Made by a program: the position numbers and the translations under genes. This document shows, piece by piece, positions 7,475 through 16,205 of a DNA stretch of 64,000 nt. The stretch is from Bifidobacterium felsineum. Lineage in GTDB: Bacteria; Actinomycetota; Actinomycetes; Actinomycetales; Bifidobacteriaceae. Each line of letters begins with the position of its first letter. The first letter of the stretch is position 1. The notes beneath the pieces were generated by a model that searched no databases, had not been told where the DNA came from, and saw only the letters and a program-made list of their open reading frames with translations. The stretch is taken from contig NZ_PEBJ01000004.1 in NCBI RefSeq assembly GCF_002802915.1, positions 62,001 to 126,000 on the forward strand, in the 5' to 3' direction.

Positions 7475-9421
7475 ATGGCTTTACCCACGCCTTTGCAGGC
7501 TTTCAGCGGTGTGCCCAAAACCACTGCGGCCACGGATAAGCAGACCATTGTCGACGGCGAAAAGATGACCGGTGCAGAGGCACTGGTTCGCTCGCTGGAG
7601 GACTTGGGCGTTGAAGATGTGTTCGGCATCCCCGGCGGCGCGATTCTGCCGGTCTACCATCAGATCAACGCCAACACGAAGTTCCGTTTCGTGCTGATGC
7701 GCCATGAGCAGGCCGCCGGCCATGCCGCCGAAGGCTATGCGATCGCCACTGGCAAGGTGGGCGTGTGCATTGTGACGTCCGGCCCGGGTGCCACCAACGT
7801 GGTCACCGCCATTGCGGACGCCAACATGGATTCCATACCGATGGTGGTCATCACCGGTCAGGTGGGCGTGAATGCCATCGGCACCGACGCCTTCCAGGAA
7901 GCCGATATCGTGGGTATCACCTACCCGGTGTCCAAGCATTCCTTCCTGGTGACCCGCGCTCAGGATATTCCGCGTGTGCTCTCCGAGGCCTACCACATCG
8001 CCAGCACCGGCCGCCCTGGCCCGGTTGTGGTCGATCTGACCAAGACCGCCCAGACCGGTGAGATGTATTATTCCTGGCCGCAGCGCATGATTCTGCCCGG
8101 CTACAATCCCACTACCAAGGCGCATGGCCGTGTGCTCTCGGATGCGGCGAAGCTGTTCTCCAAGTCCTATCGCCCGGTGCTGTATGTGGGCGGCGGCGCG
8201 GCCCGCTCCAACGCCGGCGCACAGGTCAAGGCTCTGGCCGATCTGACCGGCGCCCCTGTGGTCACCACCTTGCCTGCCCGCGGCATCATTCCGGACACTG
8301 ATCCGAAGAACCTCGGCATGCTGGGTATGCACGGTACGATTGCAGCCACCGGCGCTGTGCAGCGCGCTGATCTTTTGGTGGCCATCGGTGCTCGCTTTGA
8401 TGATCGCGTGACCGGTAAGCTTGATGCCTTCGCACCGACCGCGCGCGTGATTCACATTGATATCGATCCGGCTGAAATCGGCAAGAACCGTCAGCCTGAC
8501 GTACCGATCGTGGGCGATGTTGCCACGGTACTCGATGATCTGATTCCGGAGATCGAACGTACGCAGGCCATTGTGGGCAAGCCGAACCTGAAGCCATGGT
8601 GGGATGCCATCGACGGCTGGCGTGAGAAGTACCCGATGACTTGGGATGAGCCTACCGATGGCTCCCTGGCTCCGCAGTGGGTGATCAAGCAACTGTCCGA
8701 GCTTGCGGATCCCTCCACCATCTGGGTCACCGGCGTGGGCCAGCACCAGATGTGGGCCTCCCAGTTCATCGATTTCGAGAACCAGCATTCCTGGATTTCC
8801 TCCGGCGGCCTCGGCACGATGGGATACGGCCTGCCGGCCGCCATCGGTGCTTCCGTGGGTTCCGCCCGCGAGTTCGACGGCAAGAAGCCGGTGTGGCTGA
8901 TTGATGGCGATGGCTCATTCCAGATGACTTCCGAAGAGCTGGCCGCCGCATTCCTCGACCACGCTCCGGTGAAGATCGCAATCCTCAACAATTCCGTGTA
9001 TGGCATGGTCCGCCAGTGGCAGACGCTGTTCTACAACCATCACTATTCACAGACCAACCTGAAGGATGGCGAGGCTCACGGCACCGAAGGCGAGGCACAG
9101 CTGACTGCCGGAGACGCTCCGCTCGAGGTTCCGGACTTCATCAAGCTGGCCGAGGCCTACGGCTGCGTTGGCATCCGCGCCTTTACCGAGGATGAGGCGA
9201 TCGCCGCCATCAAGAAGGCCAACGAGATCAACGATCGCCCGGTGCTGATTGACTTCCGCGTGTGGAAGGACGCCATGGTCTGGCCGATGGTCGCCGCTGG
9301 CGCTTCTAACGACGAAGTGACCTATATGCCCGGTATCAAGCCGCTGATCGGCGGCACGCCGGCTCCGGGAACCGGTGCCGATGATGCCGATTCCGCTGAC
9401 TCTGCTGTGAACGAGCACTGA
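7475..9421 (+). CDS. ilvB: Acetolactate synthase large subunit
   Basis: Catalytic subunit of acetohydroxyacid synthase: thiamine-diphosphate- and FAD-dependent condensation of pyruvate, first common step of valine, leucine and isoleucine synthesis. The 648-residue product has the N-terminal ThDP domain (DVFGIPGGAILPVYH; MRHEQAAGHAAEGYA with the catalytic Glu), a central FAD-binding domain (GARFDDRVTGK) and a C-terminal ThDP domain (GDGSFQMTSEELAAA, then NNSVYGMVRQWQ). A GAGAGGA site precedes the ATG at 7475. A ~55-residue insert after FYNHHYSQT, rich in Glu and Ala, is longer than usual. It forms an operon with ilvN, 16 bases away. Confidence 0.96.
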   Translation: MALPTPLQAFSGVPKTTAATDKQTIVDGEKMTGAEALVRSLEDLGVEDVFGIPGGAILPVYHQINANTKFRFVLMRHEQAAGHAAEGYAIATGKVGVCIVTSGPGATNVVTAIADANMDSIPMVVITGQVGVNAIGTDAFQEADIVGITYPVSKHSFLVTRAQDIPRVLSEAYHIASTGRPGPVVVDLTKTAQTGEMYYSWPQRMILPGYNPTTKAHGRVLSDAAKLFSKSYRPVLYVGGGAARSNAGAQVKALADLTGAPVVTTLPARGIIPDTDPKNLGMLGMHGTIAATGAVQRADLLVAIGARFDDRVTGKLDAFAPTARVIHIDIDPAEIGKNRQPDVPIVGDVATVLDDLIPEIERTQAIVGKPNLKPWWDAIDGWREKYPMTWDEPTDGSLAPQWVIKQLSELADPSTIWVTGVGQHQMWASQFIDFENQHSWISSGGLGTMGYGLPAAIGASVGSAREFDGKKPVWLIDGDGSFQMTSEELAAAFLDHAPVKIAILNNSVYGMVRQWQTLFYNHHYSQTNLKDGEAHGTEGEAQLTAGDAPLEVPDFIKLAEAYGCVGIRAFTEDEAIAAIKKANEINDRPVLIDFRVWKDAMVWPMVAAGASNDEVTYMPGIKPLIGGTPAPGTGADDADSADSAVNEH

Positions 9422-9437
9422 GGGGAGAAGATTTACG

Positions 9438-9992
9438 ATGGCCATTTATCCTGCATCCCAGCCGGGTTCTGAGCGTCATACCCTGTCCGTGCTGGTGGAG
9501 AACCGCCCGGGCGTGCTGGCTCGTATCGCCGGCCTGTTCGCCCGCCGTGCGTTCAACATCAATTCCCTATCCGTCTCCCCCACCGAGCGCCCGGATATCT
9601 CCCGCGTGACCGTGACTGCTGACGTGGAGGCTGTGCCACTGGAGCAGATCATCAAGCAGCTCAACAAGCTGCTGCATGTGCTGAAGATCGTGGAGCTGGA
9701 TCCAAATTCCACCGTGGAGCGTGAACTGGTGCTCATCAAGGTGGCGGCGAACCAGTCCAACCGTTCCGACGTGCTCGAAATCGTGCGCCTGTTCCGCGTG
9801 CGCGTGGTGGATGTGAACCCTGAGTCGCTGACCATTGAGGCCACCGGCGCTGAGGGCAAGATCGACGCGTTGCTGGGTCTTTTGGAGCACTACGGCGTCA
9901 TTGAGCTCGTGCGTTCCGGTGCCGTGGCCGTGACCCGCGGCCCGCGCGCCCTAAGCGAAAAGGTGATCGGCTCCGAAGTCACCGGTCGCTGA
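9438..9992 (+). CDS. ilvN: Acetolactate synthase small (regulatory) subunit
   Basis: The 184-residue regulatory partner of IlvB; it raises activity and confers valine feedback inhibition. Residues about 15-90 form an ACT domain (LSVLVENRPGVLARIAGLF, RRAFNINSLSVSPTE), followed by the ALS small-subunit C-terminal domain (LVLIKVAANQSNRSDVLEIV and FRVRVVDVNPESLTIEATG). A GGGGAGAAG site precedes the start. It is co-transcribed with ilvB and closed by a perfect terminator. Confidence 0.96.
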   Translation: MAIYPASQPGSERHTLSVLVENRPGVLARIAGLFARRAFNINSLSVSPTERPDISRVTVTADVEAVPLEQIIKQLNKLLHVLKIVELDPNSTVERELVLIKVAANQSNRSDVLEIVRLFRVRVVDVNPESLTIEATGAEGKIDALLGLLEHYGVIELVRSGAVAVTRGPRALSEKVIGSEVTGR

Positions 9993-10027
9993 TTCGGTCA
10001 GTCAGACACAGGCCAATACGAATCAAT

Positions 10028-10084
10028 AACCTCACGAAACTTACGCCGACAAGGAATTAGCGTAAGTTTCGTGAGGTTTTTCTA
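10028..10084 (+). terminator. Strong terminator after ilvN
   Basis: A perfect 19-bp stem (10028-10046 with 10060-10078) and a 13-base loop are followed by a T-rich run. It closes the ilvBN operon and insulates the toxin-antitoxin pair. Confidence 0.9.
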
Positions 10085-10098
10085 TTGTTTGATCTGCT

Positions 10099-10131
10099 TG
10101 CATTATGCATGCAGACTATGCTATCATAATG
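10099..10131 (+). promoter_or_regulatory. Promoter with overlapping dyad for the toxin-antitoxin pair
   Basis: TTGCAT (10099-10104) and TATCAT (10122-10127) are spaced by 17 bases. The inverted pair CATTATG (10101-10107) and CATAATG (10125-10131) overlaps both elements, a layout expected for autorepression by the antitoxin or the toxin-antitoxin complex. Confidence 0.6.
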
Positions 10132-10152
10132 ACAGCAACAAGGAGGTTCATC

Positions 10153-10437
10153 ATGGCAACCCTGACCATTCGAAAGATTCCCGACGAACAAATTCACCAA
10201 CTCAAAGAGGTGGCTGAAAAGAACAATCGCTCCATGGAATCTCAGGTTCGATCCATTCTCGAAGAATGGCTGGCCGGCACAGTCGCACACGAGATGACAA
10301 GAAAAACCAATTTCTATGATGAAATCCGCGAATTCATGGACCGTATAGATTTCGAAGGGCTCAAAGAAGGAGAGCTCTCATTGCCTGAGCGAAATCCCGA
10401 TGATTCTCGGCCGCCAGTGTCTTTTAAAGAGTATTAG
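10153..10437 (+). CDS. FitA-like ribbon-helix-helix antitoxin
   Basis: A 94-residue protein beginning MATLTIRKIPDEQIHQLKEV, the FitA-type ribbon-helix-helix DNA-binding start. The SMESQVRSILEEWL helix and a C-terminal tail, which in this family wraps the toxin, follow. It neutralises the adjacent PIN toxin and, with it, probably represses its own promoter. A perfect AGGAGG precedes the ATG at 10153. The stop is two bases before the toxin ATG, so the two are translationally coupled. Confidence 0.88.
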   Translation: MATLTIRKIPDEQIHQLKEVAEKNNRSMESQVRSILEEWLAGTVAHEMTRKTNFYDEIREFMDRIDFEGLKEGELSLPERNPDDSRPPVSFKEY

Positions 10438-10439
10438 CC

Positions 10440-10862
10440 ATGATTATCCTAGACACCAACGTCATCAGCGAAATCATCAAAAAGCAACCAGACGAACACG
10501 TTGCCGCTTGGCTAAAGAATCAGGATACAAGCAATTTGGCAACCACCGCCATTACCGTCGCCGAACTGTTAGCCGGGGTAAAACATATGACTGAAGGAAG
10601 AAGACGAAAGTACACAGACATAACCATCAAAATGGAGCTCATGACATTAGCGGATCGAACATTCGCGTTTGATACACAAGCAGCCACCAACTATGCTTCT
10701 GTTCTCATCAAACGCGAACATATGGGCAGGCCTACAAGCATTCAAGATGCCATGATTGCTGCGATTGCTCACTCCTGGGGAGCCGCTGTGGCCACTCGCA
10801 ATACCAAGGATTTCGAAGGCACCGGCGTCGAACTCATCAATCCTTGGGAATACACCAAGTAA
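10440..10862 (+). CDS. FitB/VapC-like PIN-domain toxin
   Basis: A 140-residue PIN-domain ribonuclease. The acidic residues of the fold are visible: Asp in ILDTNVISEI near residue 5, Glu in TVAELLAG near residue 42, Asp in SIQDAMIAAIA near residue 102, and the TRNTKDFEG motif near the C-terminus. The family cleaves RNA to slow growth until neutralised by its antitoxin. It forms a two-gene operon with the FitA-like antitoxin. The frame stays open for another 63 codons after the stop; see the remnant at 10863. Confidence 0.9.
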   Translation: MIILDTNVISEIIKKQPDEHVAAWLKNQDTSNLATTAITVAELLAGVKHMTEGRRRKYTDITIKMELMTLADRTFAFDTQAATNYASVLIKREHMGRPTSIQDAMIAAIAHSWGAAVATRNTKDFEGTGVELINPWEYTK

Positions 10863-11051
10863 TGCCTCGCTCAACGTACGCTAGCGAGCGCGTGTGGTCG
10901 CGCGCAGCCGCTCGCGACCACATCATTGCGTATTGAACCCTGCTCAGATGAGTCCCGGGCTGGCATTGTCGGCTTGGCTTATGCAGCCATCGACCAAAGG
11001 CTGATGCCGCTGGATATGCTGCAAGACTTCGCCAATCGGCAGAATCGATAG
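10863..11051 (+). pseudogene. Possible decayed coding remnant after the PIN toxin
   Basis: The toxin's own frame continues without a stop from 10863 to a TAG at 11049-11051. Its last third reads like real protein (GIVGLAYAAIDQRLMPLDML, then QDFANRQNR). There is no start or ribosome site. A 10-bp hairpin (10893-10922, TGTGGTCGCG and complement) cuts through it. It is best viewed as a C-terminal fragment of a lost gene; its family is not recognised. Confidence 0.3.
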
Positions 11052-11110
11052 GCTATTCCCCGAAAAATGTACACTGAGTCGCTATCAGCGTACGTTTTTC
11101 AGGAAATAGC
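11052..11110. terminator. Hairpin at the 3' end of the ABC-F gene
   Basis: GCTATT...GAAAAA...GTAC pairs with GTAC...TTTTTC...AATAGC across about 59 bases, with three mismatches. It starts seven bases beyond the stop of the minus-strand ABC-F gene and is the likely terminator for it. Confidence 0.65.
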
Positions 11111-11116
11111 TGCGCG

Positions 11117-13381
11117 CTAGCCTAATTGTTCGGAGAGTTCCATCCACTCTGCAGTCAGGTCATCGGATTCAGTGTTGATGGCGTTGAGCTGCTCGTTGAG
11201 CTTGTTGAGGCCCTCGTAGTCGGACGGATCATGGGCGGCCATCTTCGCCTCGAGATCAGCCTTCTGCTCTTCAAGCTTGGCGAGCTTGCGCTCGATGGCA
11301 TTCACGCGCTTGGATGCCTCATGGAAGGCCTTGCCGGTGAGCTTCGGCGTGGAATCCTCACCGTTATTGGCTCCCTCTGATGAGGGAGCTGTCTGCACAG
11401 CAGACTGAGGGAGAGAAGCAGAAGAATTGACGGCAGTCGCCTTGTTCTTTCCGGACTTCGCCGAACCGCTGCCCGTGCCCGCGAAACCGGGATTGTCAGC
11501 GGGCAATCCCTTGCCGTTCTTGATGTCCTCGACCATATCGAGGTAATCCTGCACGCCACCAGGCAGGTGACGCACTTTGCCGCCGAGCAGGGCGAACTGC
11601 TGGTCGGTGACGCGTTCGAGCAGATAGCGGTCATGGGAGACCACGATTAGCGTGCCCGGCCAGGTATCCAGCAGATCCTCCATCACGGCGAGCATATCGG
11701 TGTCCAGATCGTTGCCGGGCTCGTCCATGATGAGTACATTCGGTTCGTCAAGCAGAATCAGCAGCAGTTGCATGCGGCGCTTCTGGCCACCGGAGAGATC
11801 GCGGATCGGCGTCATGAGTTGGGCGGATTCGAAGCCGAGACGCTCCATCAGCTGGCCCGGCGTCACTTCCTTGCCGTCCACGATGTAGCTCGGCTTATAG
11901 CGGGAGAGCACTTCCTTGATCTTGTACTTGCCGAGCTTCTCCAGCTCATCGAGACGCTGCGAAAGCACCGCGAACTTCACCGTTTTGCCGATGTTCACAT
12001 GGCCTGCGGTCGGAGTGAGCGTACCATCGATCAACTTGAGCAGCGTAGATTTGCCGGCACCATTCGCACCGACGATGCCGAAACGGTCGCCCGGGCCAAT
12101 CAGCCACGTCACATCGTCCAAGATCTCACGGCCGGAAACCGTCACCTTGCGAGCTGCCGAGGTTGCGCTGTCTGCAGCAGTGTCATCATCCGCATCCGCT
12201 CCGCCGATGGTCTCGCCACCGGTGTTCATACGGCGAACCTCACGATCGTCAGTGAGCTGCGGATTAGTGCCCTCAGCCTCGGCCTTCTTGCGTGCTTCCT
12301 CCGCAGCCTCGACGGCTTCCGGCACGCCGGCATCCACCAGGCGCGGGTCGGTCATGTCGGTGACCGCCACCTCAACGGAACCGTGCAGCTGCGGCTCGGC
12401 GTACATGGCGTTGACCACGTCCACGCGGGAGGCGGATGCGGAAAGCGCCGCAACATCAGGGTCGATATCGGCCATGCCCTGCGGCTTTTCGAAGATCTGC
12501 GTTACATCGACCAGATCGACCACCTGCTTGCCAAGGCGGGAAGTGGCCATCTGCTTCAACTCAAGCGTGTTACGCATCGGCGGCACATCGGCGATCAACT
12601 CACGCGCGGCCTTCACATGGAATTTCTGTTTGGTGGAGCGGGCGCGAGCGCCGCGGGAGAGCCATGCGAGCTCCTTACGGGCCAGATTGCGACGCTTGGT
12701 TTCGCGCACGTCGGCCTGACGATCACGCTCCACACGCTGGAGCATGTATGCGGAATAGCCGCCCTCGAATGGTTCGATCACACCGTCGTGGACCTCCCAC
12801 ATCGATTCACAGACTTCGTCCAGGAACCAGCGATCGTGGGTGACGAGCAACAGCGCCCCCTGGCCTTTGGACCAACGGTTCTTCAGATGTTCGGCCAGCC
12901 AGTGGATGGTGACCACATCGAGATGGTTGGTGGGCTCGTCGAGCGCGAGGATGTCCCAATCCTTGAGCAGCAGGCGGGCCAAATCGGCGCGGCGGCGCTG
13001 ACCACCGGACAGTGAGCCGACCTTGGCGTCAAGGCTCATGCCGCCGAGCAGCGCTTCGACGATTTCGCGAGAGGTATTATCGGATGCCCATTCGTAATCC
13101 GCGCGGCCTTCGAGAGCGGCTTCGCGAATGGTGGCGTTATCGTCAAGCGGATCGCGCTGGTCGAGCATACCGAACGTCAAACCGCCACGCTTGGTCACGC
13201 GGCCGGAATCCGGCTCTTGCGTACCGCGGAACAGGTGCAACAATGTGGACTTGCCGTCGCCATTTCGGCCGACGATGCCGATGCGGTCACCTTCGAAAAC
13301 ACCTTGTGTGACATCAGTAAAGATGGTTTTGGTGGCGAAAGCAAGCGAAACGTGTTCAAGTCCAATATCGTAAGTCGGCAT
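11117..13381 (-). CDS. ABC-F family ATPase (Uup-like)
   Basis: A soluble ABC-F protein of 754 residues with two ATPase domains and no membrane segment. Domain 1 has GRNGDGKST, LSGGQRRRADLAR and LALDEPTNHLD; domain 2 has GANGAGKST, LSGGQKRRMQLLL and IMDEPGNDLD. The C-terminal 70 residues form a coiled coil (RVNAIERKLAKLEEQKADLE), as in Uup, which acts on ribosomes or branched DNA. The linker between the domains is about 110 residues longer than usual, acidic and Ala-rich (PEAVEAAEEARKKAEAEG, DADDDTAADSATSAARK). GGTGA precedes the start. A role in ribosome rescue rather than drug resistance is an inference. Confidence 0.9.
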   Translation of the reverse strand: MPTYDIGLEHVSLAFATKTIFTDVTQGVFEGDRIGIVGRNGDGKSTLLHLFRGTQEPDSGRVTKRGGLTFGMLDQRDPLDDNATIREAALEGRADYEWASDNTSREIVEALLGGMSLDAKVGSLSGGQRRRADLARLLLKDWDILALDEPTNHLDVVTIHWLAEHLKNRWSKGQGALLLVTHDRWFLDEVCESMWEVHDGVIEPFEGGYSAYMLQRVERDRQADVRETKRRNLARKELAWLSRGARARSTKQKFHVKAARELIADVPPMRNTLELKQMATSRLGKQVVDLVDVTQIFEKPQGMADIDPDVAALSASASRVDVVNAMYAEPQLHGSVEVAVTDMTDPRLVDAGVPEAVEAAEEARKKAEAEGTNPQLTDDREVRRMNTGGETIGGADADDDTAADSATSAARKVTVSGREILDDVTWLIGPGDRFGIVGANGAGKSTLLKLIDGTLTPTAGHVNIGKTVKFAVLSQRLDELEKLGKYKIKEVLSRYKPSYIVDGKEVTPGQLMERLGFESAQLMTPIRDLSGGQKRRMQLLLILLDEPNVLIMDEPGNDLDTDMLAVMEDLLDTWPGTLIVVSHDRYLLERVTDQQFALLGGKVRHLPGGVQDYLDMVEDIKNGKGLPADNPGFAGTGSGSAKSGKNKATAVNSSASLPQSAVQTAPSSEGANNGEDSTPKLTGKAFHEASKRVNAIERKLAKLEEQKADLEAKMAAHDPSDYEGLNKLNEQLNAINTESDDLTAEWMELSEQLG

Positions 13382-13436
13382 GATTCACCAATGTAGCGTC
13401 ATGCTTGCCCAGCGGCGGGCTTCTTACCGACGCAAA

Positions 13437-14174
13437 CTACTTAGCCAGCGTTTGTGCGTACGAGTTGCAGCGGGCTGCGAAGCTGGAGAATACCTGCTCA
13501 GCGAGCGGCTGCAGCAGCGGATCATATTGGGCGAACTGCTCGCGCAGCTCGGATTTCGAGCCGCCGGCGGCCTTCAAATCCTTGACCATACTGGGCTCTT
13601 CCAGCCATTCATCCAGCAGAGAGCCGCACACTTCGAGATGGAATTGCAATCCCAACGCCGAGCCGAGGCGGAATGCCTGCACCTTAGTACCGGCCGAACG
13701 GGCGAGTAACTCGCCGCCTTCCGGCAATCCCACCACATCGTTATGCCAGTGCAGCACGTTCAGCTGCTTATCCCACATGGAGAAGTAATCATGCTTTTCC
13801 ACGCGCTTGATTGGCGCGAAACCGATTTCAGGCGCATCGCCTTTGCGCAGCTGCGCGCCCAGCGCCGTCGCGATGATCTGATGGCCAAGGCACACGCCGA
13901 GCAGCGGTTTGCCGGAGGCCACGGCGGCTTTGGCGAGTTTGGCCTCGGTTTTGAGCCCTGGATACTTGTCGTAGTCGAGCGCGCCCATCGGCCCACCCAT
14001 AATCACCACGCCTGCAAGTTCGCCGAAATCAGGGAGGTCGGGCTTCTTCTTTTTGGTGATGTTCATCGTCACCGTTTGGATGCCGAGATCCTCGAGGTTC
14101 GACAGGATACGCCCGGGGCGTTCCCACGGAACATGTTGCAAAATGAGCACTTGTGGTGTGACCATGACTCCCAT
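13437..14174 (-). CDS. Class I glutamine amidotransferase-like protein
   Basis: A 245-residue (or 242 from the second ATG at 14165) GATase1-fold protein. The nucleophile elbow is GVCLGHQIIATALGA with Cys in place. The oxyanion motif is VVIMGGPMGAL, and the catalytic His-x-Glu is in LGLQFHLEV. Stand-alone members related to GMP-synthase GATase domains amidate unknown acceptors, cleave gamma-glutamyl compounds or act as peptidases; the acceptor here cannot be named. It lies 55 bases upstream of the ABC-F gene on the same strand, possibly co-transcribed. Confidence 0.88.
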   Translation of the reverse strand: MGVMVTPQVLILQHVPWERPGRILSNLEDLGIQTVTMNITKKKKPDLPDFGELAGVVIMGGPMGALDYDKYPGLKTEAKLAKAAVASGKPLLGVCLGHQIIATALGAQLRKGDAPEIGFAPIKRVEKHDYFSMWDKQLNVLHWHNDVVGLPEGGELLARSAGTKVQAFRLGSALGLQFHLEVCGSLLDEWLEEPSMVKDLKAAGGSKSELREQFAQYDPLLQPLAEQVFSSFAARCNSYAQTLAK

Positions 14175-14313
14175 TGTGGCACGAGCGTTTCCCGTTTACG
14201 TTAATTCGGTGGTGTCGGCTACGTATTATCGCGCGTGTATCCGCTTAGCATTCAGTCCATTTTTGTAGCTGATGCAGCCGCCATGTCTGGCTTGTTCCCT
14301 ACGCTTGGAGGCT

Positions 14314-15963
14314 ATGGGAAACAGCCAAGAACCGCATGATTTCAACATTTCCGTTATGCCTTCGAGCCTTACGCCCGTACACGTGGCCAAGGCCGCCGAG
14401 GGCTTGAACCTGTACGACACCGCTTCGCATCAGGTCAGCCACTTCGTGCCGCTCAAGCCCGGCCGCGTGGGCATCTACGTGTGTGGCGCCACCGTGCAGT
14501 CTTCCCCGCACATTGGTCATATTCGTGCTGCGGTGGCATTCGATGTGATTCGCCGCTGGTTCCTGAAGCTCGGCTATCAGGTGACGTTTGTGCGCAACGT
14601 GACCGATATCGACGACAAGATTCTTGACAAGGCCGCTGCGGCGGGCCAGCGCTGGTGGGCCCGCGCCTACTACTACGAGCGCGAATTCACTGAGGCGTAC
14701 AACACGCTGGGCGTGCTGCCACCTACTGTTGAGCCGCGCGCGACCGGCCACATGTCGGACATGATCGATCTGATTCAGCGCATCATCGACAATGGCCACG
14801 GCTATGTTGTGCTGGATGATGAAGGCAAGCCCACCGGCAACGTGTACTTCGATGTGGCTTCCTGGCCGCATTACGGCGAGCTGACCCACCAGAAGCAGAC
14901 CGCCGAGGTGGATGAGGCTGCAGCCGTGGCCGATCGCATGGGCCCGTCCGTGGATGCCACCGGTGCCGACAAGTACAACCCGGTCGATCCGGCCGACGCC
15001 TCGCCTGACAAGCATGATCCGCGCGACTTCGCCCTGTGGAAGGCCCCGAAGGACACCGATCCCGAGGACGCCCGCTGGTCCACGCCGTTCGGCGTTGGCC
15101 GCCCGGGCTGGCATATCGAATGCTCTGCCATGTCTCACCGTTATTTGGGCGATGGCTTCGATATTCACGGCGGCGGCTTGGATTTGCGCTTCCCGCATCA
15201 CGAGAATGAGATGGCGCAGACCCGCGCTGCCGGCTACCCGTCCGCGGCTCGTTGGATGCATTCCGCTTGGGTGACCGCCAAGGGCGAGAAGATGTCGAAG
15301 TCGCTGGGCACCGGCCTGTCCGTGCCTTCCGTACTGGCTGAGCATTCCGCTTGGGTGGTTCGTTATGCCCTTGGTTCCATGCAGTACCGTTCAATGCTGG
15401 AATGGTCCGACCAGGCGCTGGTCGAAGCCCAAGCCGCATATGACCGTGTTTCGAACTTCATCGAGCGCGCAGGCGTGGTACTCGGCGAGCAGCCGACCCG
15501 CAACGAGGTCGTGGCCGTGTCCGCCGACGAACTGCCGGCTGATTTTGTGGCTGCGCTGAATGACGATATCAACGTTTCCGGCGCCACTGCCGCGATCTTC
15601 ACCGCCATTCGCTCCGGCAATACGCTGCTTTCCAAGCTGGCCGACCGTGTGGATTCCGAGGCCGCCAAGGCCGAAGTGCGTGAAACTCTGGTTTCCGTGC
15701 GTGCCATGCTCGATACTTTGGGTTTGGATCCGCTGGCCGAGCCGTGGCTGTCCGATGGCGCTGCGGGCGGCGCTGGGGCCGGGGCCGGTGAATCTCCTGA
15801 GCACACGGCGCTTGAGGCGTTGATCTCCGAGCAGCTTGAGGCACGTCAGGCAGCACGCAAGGCGCGCGACTTCGCCAAGGCTGATGCGATTCGCGACGCA
15901 CTGAGCGCCGCCGGCATCGCCATCGAGGACGGCCCACAGGGTTCTACGTGGAGCCTGAAGTAG
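14314..15963 (+). CDS. cysS: Cysteinyl-tRNA synthetase
   Basis: Class I aminoacyl-tRNA synthetase charging tRNA-Cys. The product (about 549 residues) carries VYVCGATVQSSPHIGHIR-like text with the zinc-ligand Cys and HIGH motif, GRPGWHIECSAM and DIHGGGLDLRFPHHENE with the remaining zinc ligands, and GEKMSKSLG for KMSKS. An Ala/Gly stretch near residue 500 precedes the final helix. The start is uncertain: 14314 has GGAGG only two bases away, while an ATG at 14356 (MPSSLTPVHVAKAAE) has no site. It is longer than the ~460-residue norm partly because of an insert (residues about 200-245) between the Rossmann halves. Confidence 0.93.
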   Translation: MGNSQEPHDFNISVMPSSLTPVHVAKAAEGLNLYDTASHQVSHFVPLKPGRVGIYVCGATVQSSPHIGHIRAAVAFDVIRRWFLKLGYQVTFVRNVTDIDDKILDKAAAAGQRWWARAYYYEREFTEAYNTLGVLPPTVEPRATGHMSDMIDLIQRIIDNGHGYVVLDDEGKPTGNVYFDVASWPHYGELTHQKQTAEVDEAAAVADRMGPSVDATGADKYNPVDPADASPDKHDPRDFALWKAPKDTDPEDARWSTPFGVGRPGWHIECSAMSHRYLGDGFDIHGGGLDLRFPHHENEMAQTRAAGYPSAARWMHSAWVTAKGEKMSKSLGTGLSVPSVLAEHSAWVVRYALGSMQYRSMLEWSDQALVEAQAAYDRVSNFIERAGVVLGEQPTRNEVVAVSADELPADFVAALNDDINVSGATAAIFTAIRSGNTLLSKLADRVDSEAAKAEVRETLVSVRAMLDTLGLDPLAEPWLSDGAAGGAGAGAGESPEHTALEALISEQLEARQAARKARDFAKADAIRDALSAAGIAIEDGPQGSTWSLK

Positions 15964-16000
15964 TTTCCGGCGCTATCTTGTGGATGTCCTATGGCGGGAC

Positions 16001-16181
16001 GTGGTACGTTGTCGCAAAATAAACGATTCTGCGACAACGTACCACCAGATTTTGCCACAACAGTGCGGCACCTCTCGTTTTTATGATGACGTACCACACT
16101 TTTTGGCTCAAGATGGAAAGCCACCAAAAAAACGAAGTGGTACGTCATCACACAATAAGCAATATTGCGATGACGTACCAC
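16001..16181. repeat. Alternating-word triple-hairpin element (copy B)
   Basis: The word GTGGTACGTTGTCGCA or its variant GTGGTACGTCATC occurs five times in alternating orientation (16001+, about 16037-, about 16089-, about 16139+, about 16168-). A weak sixth position lies near 16062 and a poly-A/T stem at 16095-16135. It fills the space between the convergent cysS and cation transporter genes. It shares architecture with the elements at 50067, 51521 and 56868. Confidence 0.7.
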
Positions 16182-16205
16182 AATAATCAATAAATCAACC
16201 AGCAA

